Shown here: one piece after another, positions 7,367-15,770 of the stretch
Layout: each line of letters starts with the position of its first letter
How positions within the stretch are numbered: the first letter of the stretch is position 1
DNA from: a bacterium
Lineage (GTDB): Bacteria; Chloroflexota; Dormibacteria; Aeolococcales; Bog-877
Reading direction: 5' to 3'
Length of the DNA stretch: 64,000 bases
Assembly: GCA_021791415.1 (NCBI GenBank)
Contig: JAJYWQ010000058.1
Location: 1-64,000 of the forward strand
Notes under the pieces: generated by a model
The model's database searches: none
What the model was told of the DNA's origin: nothing
Seen by the model: the letters and a program-made list of their open reading frames with translations, nothing else
Program-made: the position numbers and the translations under genes

Positions 7367-8215
7367 ATGGGGCCGCTTGAGGTCCTGAAGGAGGCCGACG
7401 GCCAGGGGCCGGCGGAGATGCCGACCGCCCTGAGGGAGCTGTACGGCGGCCAGCTTGTCCTGCGGCCTCCGGTCGTGTTCGCCAACTTTGTCTCGTCCCT
7501 GGACGGGGTGGTGCACATTCCGGGGACCGGCAAGGTGGGGCGCGTTCTCAGTGGCGACAGTCAGGGAGACAGGTTCGTGATGGGCTTGCTCCGCGCCTGC
7601 GCCGACGCGGTCCTGATCGGGGCCGGGACCCTTCGCGCCAGTCCCGCCTCCAACTGGACGCCCGCGCAAGCGTTCCCCGAGCAGGCTGTGGCCTTCCAGG
7701 AGCTGCGGCTCCGAAGGGGGCTGGCCCCCAGCCCCCGGGTAGTGGTGGCATCCGCCAGCGGGGAGCTGGACCCGGCCCACCCCGGCCTCCGGGGTGCCCT
7801 GGTCGTCACCGGGGCTTCGGGCGCTGACCACCTGCCAGGGGAGTTGGACGCCGAGGTGCTGATAGTCCCGGAGGGCCCCTCGGGGCTGGATCTCCGCTCC
7901 ATGCTGGGGCAGGTGGTGCACCGGGGCTTGCCGACCATCCTCAGTGAGGCGGGCCCCCGCCTCACCGAGAGGTTGGTGGCGCAGGGGCTGCTGGATGAGC
8001 TCTTTCTGACCCTCTCACCGCTGCTGGCCGGTTGGCCAGCTGGCGGCGGGCGCAGGGGGCTGGTGGGCCAGACGGAGCTGCTCCCCCACCGGAGCGTGGG
8101 CGGCGAGCTGGTGTCGGCTCGGCGCCAGGGATCCCACCTCTTCCTCCGTTACCGCCTGACGGGGGCGGGGCCTGGGCTGTCGGGCGGGCTCAGCGGGGAA
8201 CTGCCTTCGGCCTGA
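7367..8215 (+). CDS. RibD C-terminal-like (pyrimidine reductase family) protein
   Basis: 282 residues with the DHFR-like fold of the RibD reductase domain: FANFVSSLDGVV near residue 40, DRFVMGLLRACADAVLIGAGT (NADPH-binding region), a central PSPRVVVAS strand, PTILSEAGPRL and DELFLTLSPLLAG. There is no deaminase domain, so it is not a full RibD. It starts four bases after the SDR stop, as the third gene of the folE operon. Possible roles are a riboflavin-pathway reductase or an alternative dihydropterin/dihydrofolate reductase. Its end overlaps the convergent membrane-protein gene by 26 bases. Confidence 0.8.
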   Translation: MGPLEVLKEADGQGPAEMPTALRELYGGQLVLRPPVVFANFVSSLDGVVHIPGTGKVGRVLSGDSQGDRFVMGLLRACADAVLIGAGTLRASPASNWTPAQAFPEQAVAFQELRLRRGLAPSPRVVVASASGELDPAHPGLRGALVVTGASGADHLPGELDAEVLIVPEGPSGLDLRSMLGQVVHRGLPTILSEAGPRLTERLVAQGLLDELFLTLSPLLAGWPAGGGRRGLVGQTELLPHRSVGGELVSARRQGSHLFLRYRLTGAGPGLSGGLSGELPSA

Positions 8216-9521
8216 CTCCGGCGAGCCCGGGTGTGGGCACCGGGCTGGCCCCGGGCGACGGGCGTCGCAGCCGCACTGCCTGGGCGGCCAGGGCCAGAAC
8301 CGTGAGGAGGAGCAGCAGGTTGCGCGCCTCGAGCACCAGCAAGCCGGGGCGCGCCAGTCCAAGGATCGAGGTCCAGAGGTAGGGGAACTCCATCTGGGTG
8401 AGCAGGCTGAGCAGGACGCAGCTCCAGAGAAGCATCGAGCGCTCCCTGCCGCCCAGCTCATAGGCAGCGAGGCAGGCGCAGGGAGTGAAGGCCGCCAGGT
8501 ACTGAGGGGACAGCACCGGCGTGGCCACCAGGGCCGCTCCCATGGAGGTGGCGAACAGGAGCCCAGGCGGCGCCCCAGGTCGGAGCCCGGCCCAGAAGAC
8601 TGCGAGCAGGAGCGCCAGCCCCAGGGCGGCGAACACGGCGACACCGACCGCCAGGTGGAGTCGGCTCCCACTCACCTCCATGGAGCCGAGTGTCCCTCTG
8701 TATACAGTCACCTGATGCAGGTGGGCGAGGGCAAGCCCCACGCCAGCCGGCAGGCTCTCGATTTCCACACCGCGTTCGAGGTTGTGAAGCTGGGAGGTGG
8801 CCAGGCCACCGTGCGACCAGAGCTGGAATCCCGCCACAACCGCCGCCACCGGGAGGAGGGCCAACAGGGCCGGGCGCCAGGTTGACGCGAACAGGGACCG
8901 CAGTCCGAGCCGGCTCCGGACCCCGGCGGCGCAGCCGGTGGAGACGAGCGGGACCAGCGCCACCAGGGCGTACTCCTTGATCAGGCCGGCGGCAAACACC
9001 AGCAGGAAGGCCGGGACGTACCGGGAGCGGGAGGTCGCGATGGCCGACGCCACAAGTAGCAACCCGATGGCGGGGTCAACACGGAAGACAACCAGCGGCC
9101 CAAGGGCGCCCAGGACGGCGACCAGCGACCAGCCGAGGCCAGGGCGGTGGGCGTGCCGTGCAACTAGGGCAACTCCGGCGAGGACCACCACCAGCATCTC
9201 CACGGCAAAGGCGAGAACGAAGTGCTCTGTCCCGGCCAGCCACGGCAGGGGGAGGAAGAGGAGGACTCCCGGCGGGTAGATGAAAGGCAGAGCTCCGTGG
9301 AAAGTGGCGGAGTAGGGGACGGTTCCGGAGAAGAGCAGGCGGGCGACTGTGGCCAGGTCCCCGAGCCCGCCGGCGGCCAGGCCCGTCCGGGCCGTGTGGG
9401 GGACGCCGCCGATTCCGAACGCGAGGGCGGGGGCGGCTCCCAAGACCAGCAGTCCCAGGGCGATGGCGGGCGGTATGGTCCACAACCCAGAGCCGGCCGG
9501 CTGCCCCGAGTCTCGGACCAT
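8190..9521 (-). CDS. Polytopic membrane glycosyltransferase-like protein (GT87/DUF2029 type)
   Basis: 443 residues from the ATG at 9521, with about ten hydrophobic segments, an extracytoplasmic loop after the first helix, and FIYPPGVLLFLPLPWL and LIKEYALVALVP, both typical of polyprenyl-phosphate-sugar mannosyltransferase-like proteins of the DUF2029/GT87 type. These move a sugar from a lipid carrier on the outer face of the membrane. TAAACT seven bases before the ATG suggests leaderless transcription. The family assignment is moderate, as these proteins are very divergent. Confidence 0.6.
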   Translation of the reverse strand: MVRDSGQPAGSGLWTIPPAIALGLLVLGAAPALAFGIGGVPHTARTGLAAGGLGDLATVARLLFSGTVPYSATFHGALPFIYPPGVLLFLPLPWLAGTEHFVLAFAVEMLVVVLAGVALVARHAHRPGLGWSLVAVLGALGPLVVFRVDPAIGLLLVASAIATSRSRYVPAFLLVFAAGLIKEYALVALVPLVSTGCAAGVRSRLGLRSLFASTWRPALLALLPVAAVVAGFQLWSHGGLATSQLHNLERGVEIESLPAGVGLALAHLHQVTVYRGTLGSMEVSGSRLHLAVGVAVFAALGLALLLAVFWAGLRPGAPPGLLFATSMGAALVATPVLSPQYLAAFTPCACLAAYELGGRERSMLLWSCVLLSLLTQMEFPYLWTSILGLARPGLLVLEARNLLLLLTVLALAAQAVRLRRPSPGASPVPTPGLAGVRPKAVPR

Positions 9522-9528
9522 CGCCGGG

Positions 9529-9534
9529 AGTTTA
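9529..9534 (-). promoter_or_regulatory. -10 element of the GT87-like gene
   Basis: TAAACT on the minus strand, seven bases before the ATG at 9521, consistent with a leaderless transcript. Confidence 0.45.
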
Positions 9535-9567
9535 CCCGGGGAGCGGGTCCGAAACCGGGGCACCTGC

Positions 9568-9573
9568 TATGGT
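9568..9573 (+). promoter_or_regulatory. -10 element of the LysE-family gene
   Basis: TGC-TATGGT forms an extended -10, and the hexamer ends exactly six bases before the GTG at 9580. Confidence 0.5.
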
Positions 9574-9579
9574 CGGAGC

Positions 9580-10215
9580 GTGGCTCCAGAGCGCCTCATC
9601 GCCTTCGCCGCGGTGGCGGTGCTGCTGATCGCGGTTCCCGGACCCAGCGTGCTCTTCATCATCAGCCGGGCGGTGAGCTTCGGCCGCCGTGTGGCGCTGC
9701 TCACGGTGTTGGGCAACAGCGCTGGAGAGGCGGTGCAGGTTGCTCTGGTGGCGCTCGGAGTCGGTGAGTTGCTCGAGCGCTCCGCGCTGGCCCTCTCGGC
9801 CATGCGTCTCGTGGGCGCGGCCTATCTGCTGTACCTAGGTTATCGCACCTTCACCTCTCGCTCGGAGATCCTCCCGGCGAAGTCGGCCGGTCCTCCCCCG
9901 GCGACCAAGTGGCGAGCCATTCTCGATGGGTCGCTCGTGGGGATCACCAACCCCAAGACGGCCGTCTTCTTCGTCACAGTCCTGCCCGCCTTCGTCACCC
10001 CCGGTAGAGCCGCGCTACCACTTCAGATCCTGGCGCTGGGATCCATCTGGGTGGCTATCGCCCTGATTTCCGACTCGCTCTGGGGTATGGCCGCGGCCCG
10101 TGCCGGGATGTGGCTGCGCTCCGCGCCTCGCCGTCGCATCCTGGTGCAGAGGTCCAGCGGGATAGTCACCGCCGGCCTCGGGGTTGGCCTGGTGGTGAGT
10201 GGCTTGCGGAGCTAG
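9580..10215 (+). CDS. LysE/RhtB family amino-acid exporter
   Basis: 211 residues from the GTG at 9580; a longer open frame begins at 9349 but antisense to the neighbouring gene. About six membrane segments, with the family signature VPGPSVLFIISRAVSFGRR at the N-terminus and a second half containing GITNPKTAVFFVTVLPAFV. LysE proteins export amino acids or related small molecules; the substrate cannot be told. The -10-like TATGGT ends six bases before the GTG, suggesting a leaderless mRNA. The next gene starts after two bases, so the two may be co-transcribed. Confidence 0.85.
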   Translation: MAPERLIAFAAVAVLLIAVPGPSVLFIISRAVSFGRRVALLTVLGNSAGEAVQVALVALGVGELLERSALALSAMRLVGAAYLLYLGYRTFTSRSEILPAKSAGPPPATKWRAILDGSLVGITNPKTAVFFVTVLPAFVTPGRAALPLQILALGSIWVAIALISDSLWGMAAARAGMWLRSAPRRRILVQRSSGIVTAGLGVGLVVSGLRS

Positions 10216-10217
10216 CC

Positions 10218-12245
10218 ATGGGCGGGGACGAGACGTCGGGTGCCCCTGCCTGGGGGACAGGGCCGGTCCCTGAGGGGACACTCCTCTGGGAGCCTCCCGC
10301 CGCCCTGCGTCGGGAGGCACGCCTGAGCCACTACCAGCGATGGCTGGAGGAGACTGGGCTGGTGGACGCCCGCTCGTACTCCGAGTTGTGGAACTGGTCG
10401 GTGGAGGACCCGGGGAGGTTCTGGGAGAGCGTCTGGACCTACTTTGGCGTGGACGCCCACGCCCCTTACGAGGTGGCTCTCGCCGACCGCGCCATGCCCG
10501 CGGCTCGGTGGTTCCCCGGGGCGAGGCTGAATTACGCGGAGCACGCCCTGAGGGCGCTCGAGCCGGGTCGAGCCCATGTGATCGCGGTGAACGAAGCAGG
10601 GAGCCGCCGAGACTTGTCGGGCGCCGAACTGACCTCCCAGGTGGGGGCGCTGGCCCAGCACCTGCGCCAGGCGGGAGTCGGCCCGGGTGACCGGGTGGCG
10701 GCGTACCTCCCCAATGTTCCCGAGGCCCTGGTGGGTCTCCTGGCATCCGCCAGCATCGGGGCCATCTGGTCGAGCTGCTCTCCGGACTTCGGCGAGCGCG
10801 CGGTCCTCGATCGTTTCCAGCAGATCGGGCCCAAGGTCCTGATCGCCTGCCGCAGCTACCACTTCGCGGGCAGGGAGTTCGATCGCACCCCCACTGTCCT
10901 GGCCCTGGTGGCGGGGCTGCCCAGCCTCGCCGAGGTTGTGTGGGTGGGGATTCCGCCAAGCCGCCAGTCCTCCACTTCGGCGAAACATCTCTCCTGGGAG
11001 ATGGCCACCTCTCTGGACTCCTCCCCTGAGTTCACGCCGGTTCCCTTCGACCACCCGCTCTGGGTCCTTTACTCCTCGGGGACCACCGGCCTGCCCAAGC
11101 CCATCGTCCATGGGCACGGGGGCATCCTGCTCGAGCACCTGAAGGCCCTGGCGCTGCACTCGGACCTTAGGTCCGGCGACCGCTTCTTCTGGTTCACCAC
11201 CACGGGCTGGATGATGTGGAACTACCTCGTCTCCGGACTCCTGCTTGGGGCCACCGTGGTCCTCTACGACGGGAGCCCGAGCCATCCCGGGGCGTCGCGG
11301 CTCTGGGAACTGGTCAGCGAGCTTGGTGTCACCCACTTCGGGACCTCCGCAGGGCATATCGCGGCGGGCATGAAGGCGGGCCTCCAGCCGGGGGAGGCTC
11401 TCGACCTGTCCACCCTGCGGCTGCTGGGATCAACGGGCTCCCCGCTTTCTCCAGAAGCCTTCGACTGGGTGTACCGCCAGGTGAAACAGGACGTCTGGCT
11501 CACCTCCATCAGCGGGGGCACTGACGTGTGCACGGCATTCTTGTTGGGCTGTCCCTGGCTCCCGGTGCGGGCTGGCGTCATCCAGTGTCGAGGACTGGGA
11601 GCCGCGGTCTCGGCCTTTGACCAGGACGGGCGGCCGCTCACGGGCGAGGTCGGGGAACTGGTCATCACGGAGCCACTGCCGTCCATGCCGGTCGCTCTGT
11701 GGGGTGATCGGGATGGCAGCCGCTATCGGGAGAGCTACTTCTCCGTGTATCCCGGCGTCTGGCGCCACGGGGACTGGGTCAAGGTCCGCCAGGACGGCGG
11801 CATCGTGATGTACGGGCGCTCGGACTCCACCATCAACCGACACGGGATCCGGATGGGTACGGCCGAGATCTACCGGGCGGTGGAGGAGCTGCCGGAGGTC
11901 GTGGACAGCCTGGTGGTGGACGTCCCCGTCCCGGGCGGGGACACCTTCATGCCGCTGTTCCTGGTGCTGGGGCCGGGAGTTGAACTGGAGGAGGACTTGG
12001 TGGCCATGGTGAAGGCCAAGGTGCGCGACCAGGTCTCGCCCAGGCATGTTCCCGACCTGGTGCTGCGGGTACCGGAGATCCCCAAGACTCTGAGCGGAAA
12101 GAAGCTCGAGGTGCCGGTGAAGCGGATCCTCAGCGGTGAGGACCCCGATCGAGCCCTGAGCCGGGAATCGTTGCAGAACCCGGCCGCCCTGGAGCCGTTC
12201 CTGGAACTCGCTCACCGGGCCCGGGAGTGGCTGCCGGGCGCCTGA
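10218..12245 (+). CDS. Acetoacetyl-CoA synthetase (acetoacetate-CoA ligase)
   Basis: Activates acetoacetate with ATP and CoA, feeding ketone bodies or polyhydroxybutyrate breakdown products into acetyl-CoA metabolism. The 675-residue length is normal for the family. Motifs: adenylation P-loop YSSGTTGLPKPIVHGHGG, substrate-pocket FWFTTTGWMMWNYL, GRSDSTINRHGIRMGTAEIY and the C-terminal catalytic lysine in PKTLSGKKLEVP. The ATG at 10218 is preferred over an upstream start within the LysE gene because the conserved N-terminus begins here. Confidence 0.93.
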   Translation: MGGDETSGAPAWGTGPVPEGTLLWEPPAALRREARLSHYQRWLEETGLVDARSYSELWNWSVEDPGRFWESVWTYFGVDAHAPYEVALADRAMPAARWFPGARLNYAEHALRALEPGRAHVIAVNEAGSRRDLSGAELTSQVGALAQHLRQAGVGPGDRVAAYLPNVPEALVGLLASASIGAIWSSCSPDFGERAVLDRFQQIGPKVLIACRSYHFAGREFDRTPTVLALVAGLPSLAEVVWVGIPPSRQSSTSAKHLSWEMATSLDSSPEFTPVPFDHPLWVLYSSGTTGLPKPIVHGHGGILLEHLKALALHSDLRSGDRFFWFTTTGWMMWNYLVSGLLLGATVVLYDGSPSHPGASRLWELVSELGVTHFGTSAGHIAAGMKAGLQPGEALDLSTLRLLGSTGSPLSPEAFDWVYRQVKQDVWLTSISGGTDVCTAFLLGCPWLPVRAGVIQCRGLGAAVSAFDQDGRPLTGEVGELVITEPLPSMPVALWGDRDGSRYRESYFSVYPGVWRHGDWVKVRQDGGIVMYGRSDSTINRHGIRMGTAEIYRAVEELPEVVDSLVVDVPVPGGDTFMPLFLVLGPGVELEEDLVAMVKAKVRDQVSPRHVPDLVLRVPEIPKTLSGKKLEVPVKRILSGEDPDRALSRESLQNPAALEPFLELAHRAREWLPGA

Positions 12246-12353
12246 GTCCTGTCGGGGGCCGGGATCCTTACCACCTTCCCATATCATCGGGGGAGATGCG
12301 CCCCAACCATCCGATCTCGCCCCTTTATGAGGTAGCCGCGGTTCGGCGGCCCC

Positions 12354-13277
12354 ATGGCCGGAGGTAGGCGGCGGAGCGCCGCCCTGGCCGCCCTGGCGGT
12401 CGGGGGAGGCGGGGTGGCAGCCCGGTCCGCCCGCCTGCTCTGGCGGCGGCGCGAGGTGAATTGGTCAGCCCCGGAGCGTTTCACGCAGGATGCCTATCTC
12501 AGCTGCCAGACCATGGGCTCCGGTCCCAGCCCGGTGCTGCTGCTCCACCCCTTGGGTGACACGTCCAGCTACTTCGGTTCCGCCTTTGACGAGCTGGCCG
12601 CCCCGGGTCCGTTGCTGGTGCCCGATCTGCTGGGCTTCGGTGGGTCTCCGCCATCGGAGGCCGGGTATGGCCCGGACGATCACGCCGATGCGCTGGCGCG
12701 GATGCTGGACCTCTTGGAGGTGAGGGAGCCGGCGCTGGTGGTGGGCCACGGCCTCGGCGGCGTCATCGGCCTCCGCCTGGCCGTCAGGCATCCCGGGCGG
12801 GTTCGGGCGCTGGTGGCGATCTCGCCCCAGATCTACTCCGACCCTGCCTCGGCGCACCAGCACCTGCGCCGGGCCGGTCTGCGGGTGCCCCCCCTGCGAG
12901 GATGGCTTCCGGCTCGAACCGGAAGGCGGGCCGCGCGGCGGGCGCTCGCGCCTGCCATCTCCGCCGACGTGCCCTCCCGGGTGGCGAGGGACAGGCACGA
13001 CTCCAAGGGCAGTGCGGCGTACCGTGGCACCCTGGTCTCCTGCCTGATCGAGGCCCGCGCCGCCGACTGGTTCCCCGACGTGACCTGTCCGGTCGATCTG
13101 GTGCTGCCGGCTGGCGATCGCAGCCTCGAGGTAGGGCTTCTCGAGAAGGTCTCCTCCGAAAACCCGTCGGTCCGGCTGACGCAGCTCATGTTCGGCGACT
13201 ACCGGCTTCCGCTCACACATCCGGATGGCTGCCTCGCCGCCGTGGACCGGTTTCGGGAGGAGCTGGCGGCGACATAG
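12354..13277 (+). CDS. Alpha/beta hydrolase-fold protein lacking the nucleophile serine
   Basis: 307 residues with a basic N-terminus and a hydrophobic stretch (residues 10-30) that may be a signal anchor, then an alpha/beta hydrolase fold: LLLHPLGDTSSYF (oxyanion loop), PDLLGFGGSPP, nucleophile elbow VVGHGLGG, an acid in LPAGDRS and a late THPDG. The elbow normally reads GHSLGG; here residue 133 is Gly, codon GGC at 12750-12752, one base from the Ser codon AGC. The protein is otherwise undamaged, so it may be a non-catalytic member or may have lost activity recently. Confidence 0.8.
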   Translation: MAGGRRRSAALAALAVGGGGVAARSARLLWRRREVNWSAPERFTQDAYLSCQTMGSGPSPVLLLHPLGDTSSYFGSAFDELAAPGPLLVPDLLGFGGSPPSEAGYGPDDHADALARMLDLLEVREPALVVGHGLGGVIGLRLAVRHPGRVRALVAISPQIYSDPASAHQHLRRAGLRVPPLRGWLPARTGRRAARRALAPAISADVPSRVARDRHDSKGSAAYRGTLVSCLIEARAADWFPDVTCPVDLVLPAGDRSLEVGLLEKVSSENPSVRLTQLMFGDYRLPLTHPDGCLAAVDRFREELAAT

Positions 13278-13347
13278 CCGCCGGGGCCGAAGCGTCGGCT
13301 GGGTGATCCAGCCGAGGCGGTGCTCGGGCGCTAATCTGAGCGGGAAT

Positions 13348-13419
13348 TGGGGCGTCGCCAAGTGGTAAGGCAGGGGACTTTGGATCCCCCATTCGAAGGT
13401 TCGAATCCTTCCGCCCCAG
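13348..13419 (+). tRNA. tRNA-Gln(TTG)
   Basis: Complete cloverleaf: acceptor TGGGGCG/CGCCCCA, D arm, anticodon stem GGGGA/TCCCC around loop CTTTGGA (anticodon TTG), T arm with GGTTCGAATCC, discriminator G. CCA is not encoded. Confidence 0.95.
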
Positions 13420-13755
13420 CGCCCCAATCTCAGTCCTGCCTCTGGCGGCGGTGTCAACCCGGTCGGCGGCTGGATCTCAACCTGCTCCCGACCTTGGTGC
13501 ACATGGCCAGGATGGCGAACCGAGCCCCCTTGCGAGCGGGGGTGGGGACCAGATGCTGGTCGTGGTCGCCCGCCAGAAGCTGAGAAGGAGGAGGAGGAGG
13601 GAAGTTCCCAAGGTGAAGCTGAGGGCCGACTGGCCCCTGAGGCGCGGCAGGCACCGAGGCGGACGACGTGCACGCGGGCCTGGGGCCGGGGCCAGGCGCA
13701 AGCACAAGGCGCCATCACTGGGATTGAACGGGGCGCGGTGACTGTGGTCGGGTCG
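13420..13755. other. 336-bp gap after tRNA-Gln, no gene recognised
   Basis: Open frames lack family motifs and credible starts. A CCCCC/GGGGG inverted repeat around 13527-13545 is present without a T-run. Confidence 0.5.
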
Positions 13756-14061
13756 TCAGCGGCGAGAAAAGCCCTGGACCACCTCCATCACCTCATCCAG
13801 GTACTGGTCGCCCTCCCCCCGCCTGATCCCGTCAGACACACAGTGGGCGAGGTGCTCGCGCAGAAGTAGGAAGCCGATCTGCTCCAGGGCTGCGGTGGCC
13901 GAGCGGATCTGGATGAGCACCTCCGGGCAGTAGCGCTCCTCCTCGACCATGCGGGCGATCCCGGCCACCTGGCCCTCCACCTTGCGAAAGCGCTGGAGAA
14001 GCTGGGGTTTCGTAGCCTGGTAGGAGCCGCGGCGGCCGGTGCCGGCTGGTGCAGAGCTCAT
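13756..14061 (-). CDS. CsoR-type metal-sensing repressor
   Basis: 101 residues from the ATG at 14061, whose first bases overlap the permease stop (ATGA), which fixes the start against an upstream alternative. All-helical DUF156/CsoR repressor with the copper ligand set Cys45 (RYCPEV), His70 and Cys74 (REHLAHC). This pattern binds Cu(I) in CsoR; RcnR and FrmR proteins differ in these positions. It would release operator DNA on metal binding. Last gene of a MerR-permease-CsoR operon, so it probably regulates that metal-handling set or a copper exporter elsewhere. Confidence 0.88.
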   Translation of the reverse strand: MSSAPAGTGRRGSYQATKPQLLQRFRKVEGQVAGIARMVEEERYCPEVLIQIRSATAALEQIGFLLLREHLAHCVSDGIRRGEGDQYLDEVMEVVQGFSRR

Positions 14062-15758
14062 GCCCCGCCCGCGCCGCCTGAACCCGCGAGGCCCGCCGCC
14101 GCCGCCAACCGGCGTTGGAACTCGGCGCTGCATGCCTCAGAGCAGAAGTAGTGGGTCAAGCCCGCGAGTTGGAAGCTGGACGCCGCCGCGGCGGCGTCGA
14201 TCTCCATCCCGCAGACCGGGTCGGTCACCCGCCTCGAAGCCAGGCGGGGATCCAGGAAGCGGCCGGGGTCGGCGGCGAATCGGTCCCGGCAGGACAGCGC
14301 GCAGAAGTAGTAAGTGGCGCCATCGTGGGTGAGGGTGGCCGTGGCGTGCTGCCGGTCCACCTCCATCCCGCAGACGGGGTCGACGGCGGAGCGGGCACCT
14401 ACACCTCGCGGGGCAGCGTCGGGCATTGGGGTTCCTCCCTGTTCAGGTGAGCCGGTCTCGGAGGCCATCCGGTCGCGGCAACGATCGGAGCAGAAGTAGA
14501 TGGTCGACCCCGCGAGCACCAGGGTCGCCGGGGCGTTGGCGATCTCCACCTGCATGCCGCAGATGGGGTCTATGGCGTAGCCGGCGCTGCCGCCGGCCAC
14601 GCGGCGGCGCCGGTACTCCCAGAAGATGGCGGCCAGGGCGACCAGGGCCAGGAGGTCCAGGACACTCGTGTAGTTCATGGCGAAGGCGTTGGTTACCAGC
14701 TGCGTGGGCCGCCCCGGAGGAGCGATCCCAACCGCCTGGAAGAGGTACTGGACCATAAGGCCGGCGGCCGACATCACCACCCAGAAAGCCAGCAGCATCC
14801 GCAGGGCGAGCCTCCAACCGTAGAAGCGGCGGTAGATGAGGAGCAGCGGCATGCTGATCAGGTCGGCGAATACGAAGCTGACCACCCCTCCGAAGCTGAT
14901 CCCTCCCTTCCACAGCGCGGCGGCCAGGGGCACGTTGCCAACTGAGCAAACGAAGCTGATGATGGCAATGAAGGGTCCGATGACCGCGTTCTCCAGCGAG
15001 GACCAGAAGCCGTGGCCGGTGAGGAACAGTGCCTGCCAGGCCGAACTCGGCACCAGCGCTGCCAGAAAGCCCGCCACGAGGAAACCGATTGCCAGCTCGC
15101 GGCGAAGCATTGTCAGATCGGCAGCGGCGTAGGCGGCGGCATCGCTCCACCCCTCCCGGGTGCGCATCCTCGCCCGCCAGCCGGCTTCCCGCGGGTCCGG
15201 TGCAGGGTGCGGAGCTGCGCAGCTGGCCACCTCTTCGTCGCCGGCCGCCCCGGCGTTCAGCCGTCTCCGAGCCCGCTCCACCAACTGACGCGGGAAGAGA
15301 ACCCGGGCCACCAGCGCCAGGAGGGCAATCATGAGCAGCCCCCCGACGAACTCGCTGGCCGTGAACTGCCAGCCGATGAGCACGGCGAGCACCACCCCGA
15401 GTTCGATCACCAGGTTGGTGGAGGCGAACATGAACACCATGGCGGCGACGAAGTCGGCCCCCTTGGCGAAGAGCGACTTGGCCATCGCCGATGCTGCATA
15501 GGAGCAAGAGGAGGAGGCGGCCCCGAACCCTGCCGCCCGGGTCAACGAGAGCAGCCCCGGGCGGCCCAAGGCGGAACTCATCTCCCGGCGGGATACGAAT
15601 GCCTGAACGCCGCCCGAGAGCATGAACCCCAGGGTGAGGGCCCAGAGGGTCTCCCAGACCATGGCCAGGGCCTCACGCAGCCCCGCCCCGACCGAGCCCA
15701 GAACGTGTAGCGCGAGCATCGCTGCGACCTCCTCAGGCATGATACCCCCGGGGGGCAT
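14058..15758 (-). CDS. UPF0718/ArsP-like permease with three C-terminal YHS domains
   Basis: 566 residues. The N-terminal two thirds contain about eight membrane segments in two halves, with the permease signatures GAASSSCSYAASAMAKSLF and SFVCSVGNVPLAAALWKGG. From about residue 395 to the end come three cysteine-rich YHS units, each DP(I/V)CGM plus an FC(S/A)xxC partner: DPICGMQV/FCSDRC, DPVCGMEV/FCALSC and DPVCGMEI/FCSEAC. YHS domains are linked to soft-metal binding and are found on copper ATPases. The likely role is export of a metal or metalloid with YHS delivery or sensing. It lies between a MerR gene and a CsoR gene in one operon. Confidence 0.8.
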   Translation of the reverse strand: MPPGGIMPEEVAAMLALHVLGSVGAGLREALAMVWETLWALTLGFMLSGGVQAFVSRREMSSALGRPGLLSLTRAAGFGAASSSCSYAASAMAKSLFAKGADFVAAMVFMFASTNLVIELGVVLAVLIGWQFTASEFVGGLLMIALLALVARVLFPRQLVERARRRLNAGAAGDEEVASCAAPHPAPDPREAGWRARMRTREGWSDAAAYAAADLTMLRRELAIGFLVAGFLAALVPSSAWQALFLTGHGFWSSLENAVIGPFIAIISFVCSVGNVPLAAALWKGGISFGGVVSFVFADLISMPLLLIYRRFYGWRLALRMLLAFWVVMSAAGLMVQYLFQAVGIAPPGRPTQLVTNAFAMNYTSVLDLLALVALAAIFWEYRRRRVAGGSAGYAIDPICGMQVEIANAPATLVLAGSTIYFCSDRCRDRMASETGSPEQGGTPMPDAAPRGVGARSAVDPVCGMEVDRQHATATLTHDGATYYFCALSCRDRFAADPGRFLDPRLASRRVTDPVCGMEIDAAAAASSFQLAGLTHYFCSEACSAEFQRRLAAAAGLAGSGGAGGA

Positions 15759-15770
15759 AGGCCTCTGGTC

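Noticed and set aside
10110-10217. Longer start for acetoacetyl-CoA synthetase
   Set aside because: It lies inside the LysE gene; the family's conserved N-terminus begins at 10218.
13527-13545. CCCCC/GGGGG inverted repeat considered as a terminator
   Set aside because: No T-run follows and there is no coding gene directly upstream.
13451-13741. 96-codon plus-strand open frame after tRNA-Gln
   Set aside because: Arg/Gly-rich product with no family, and no credible start.
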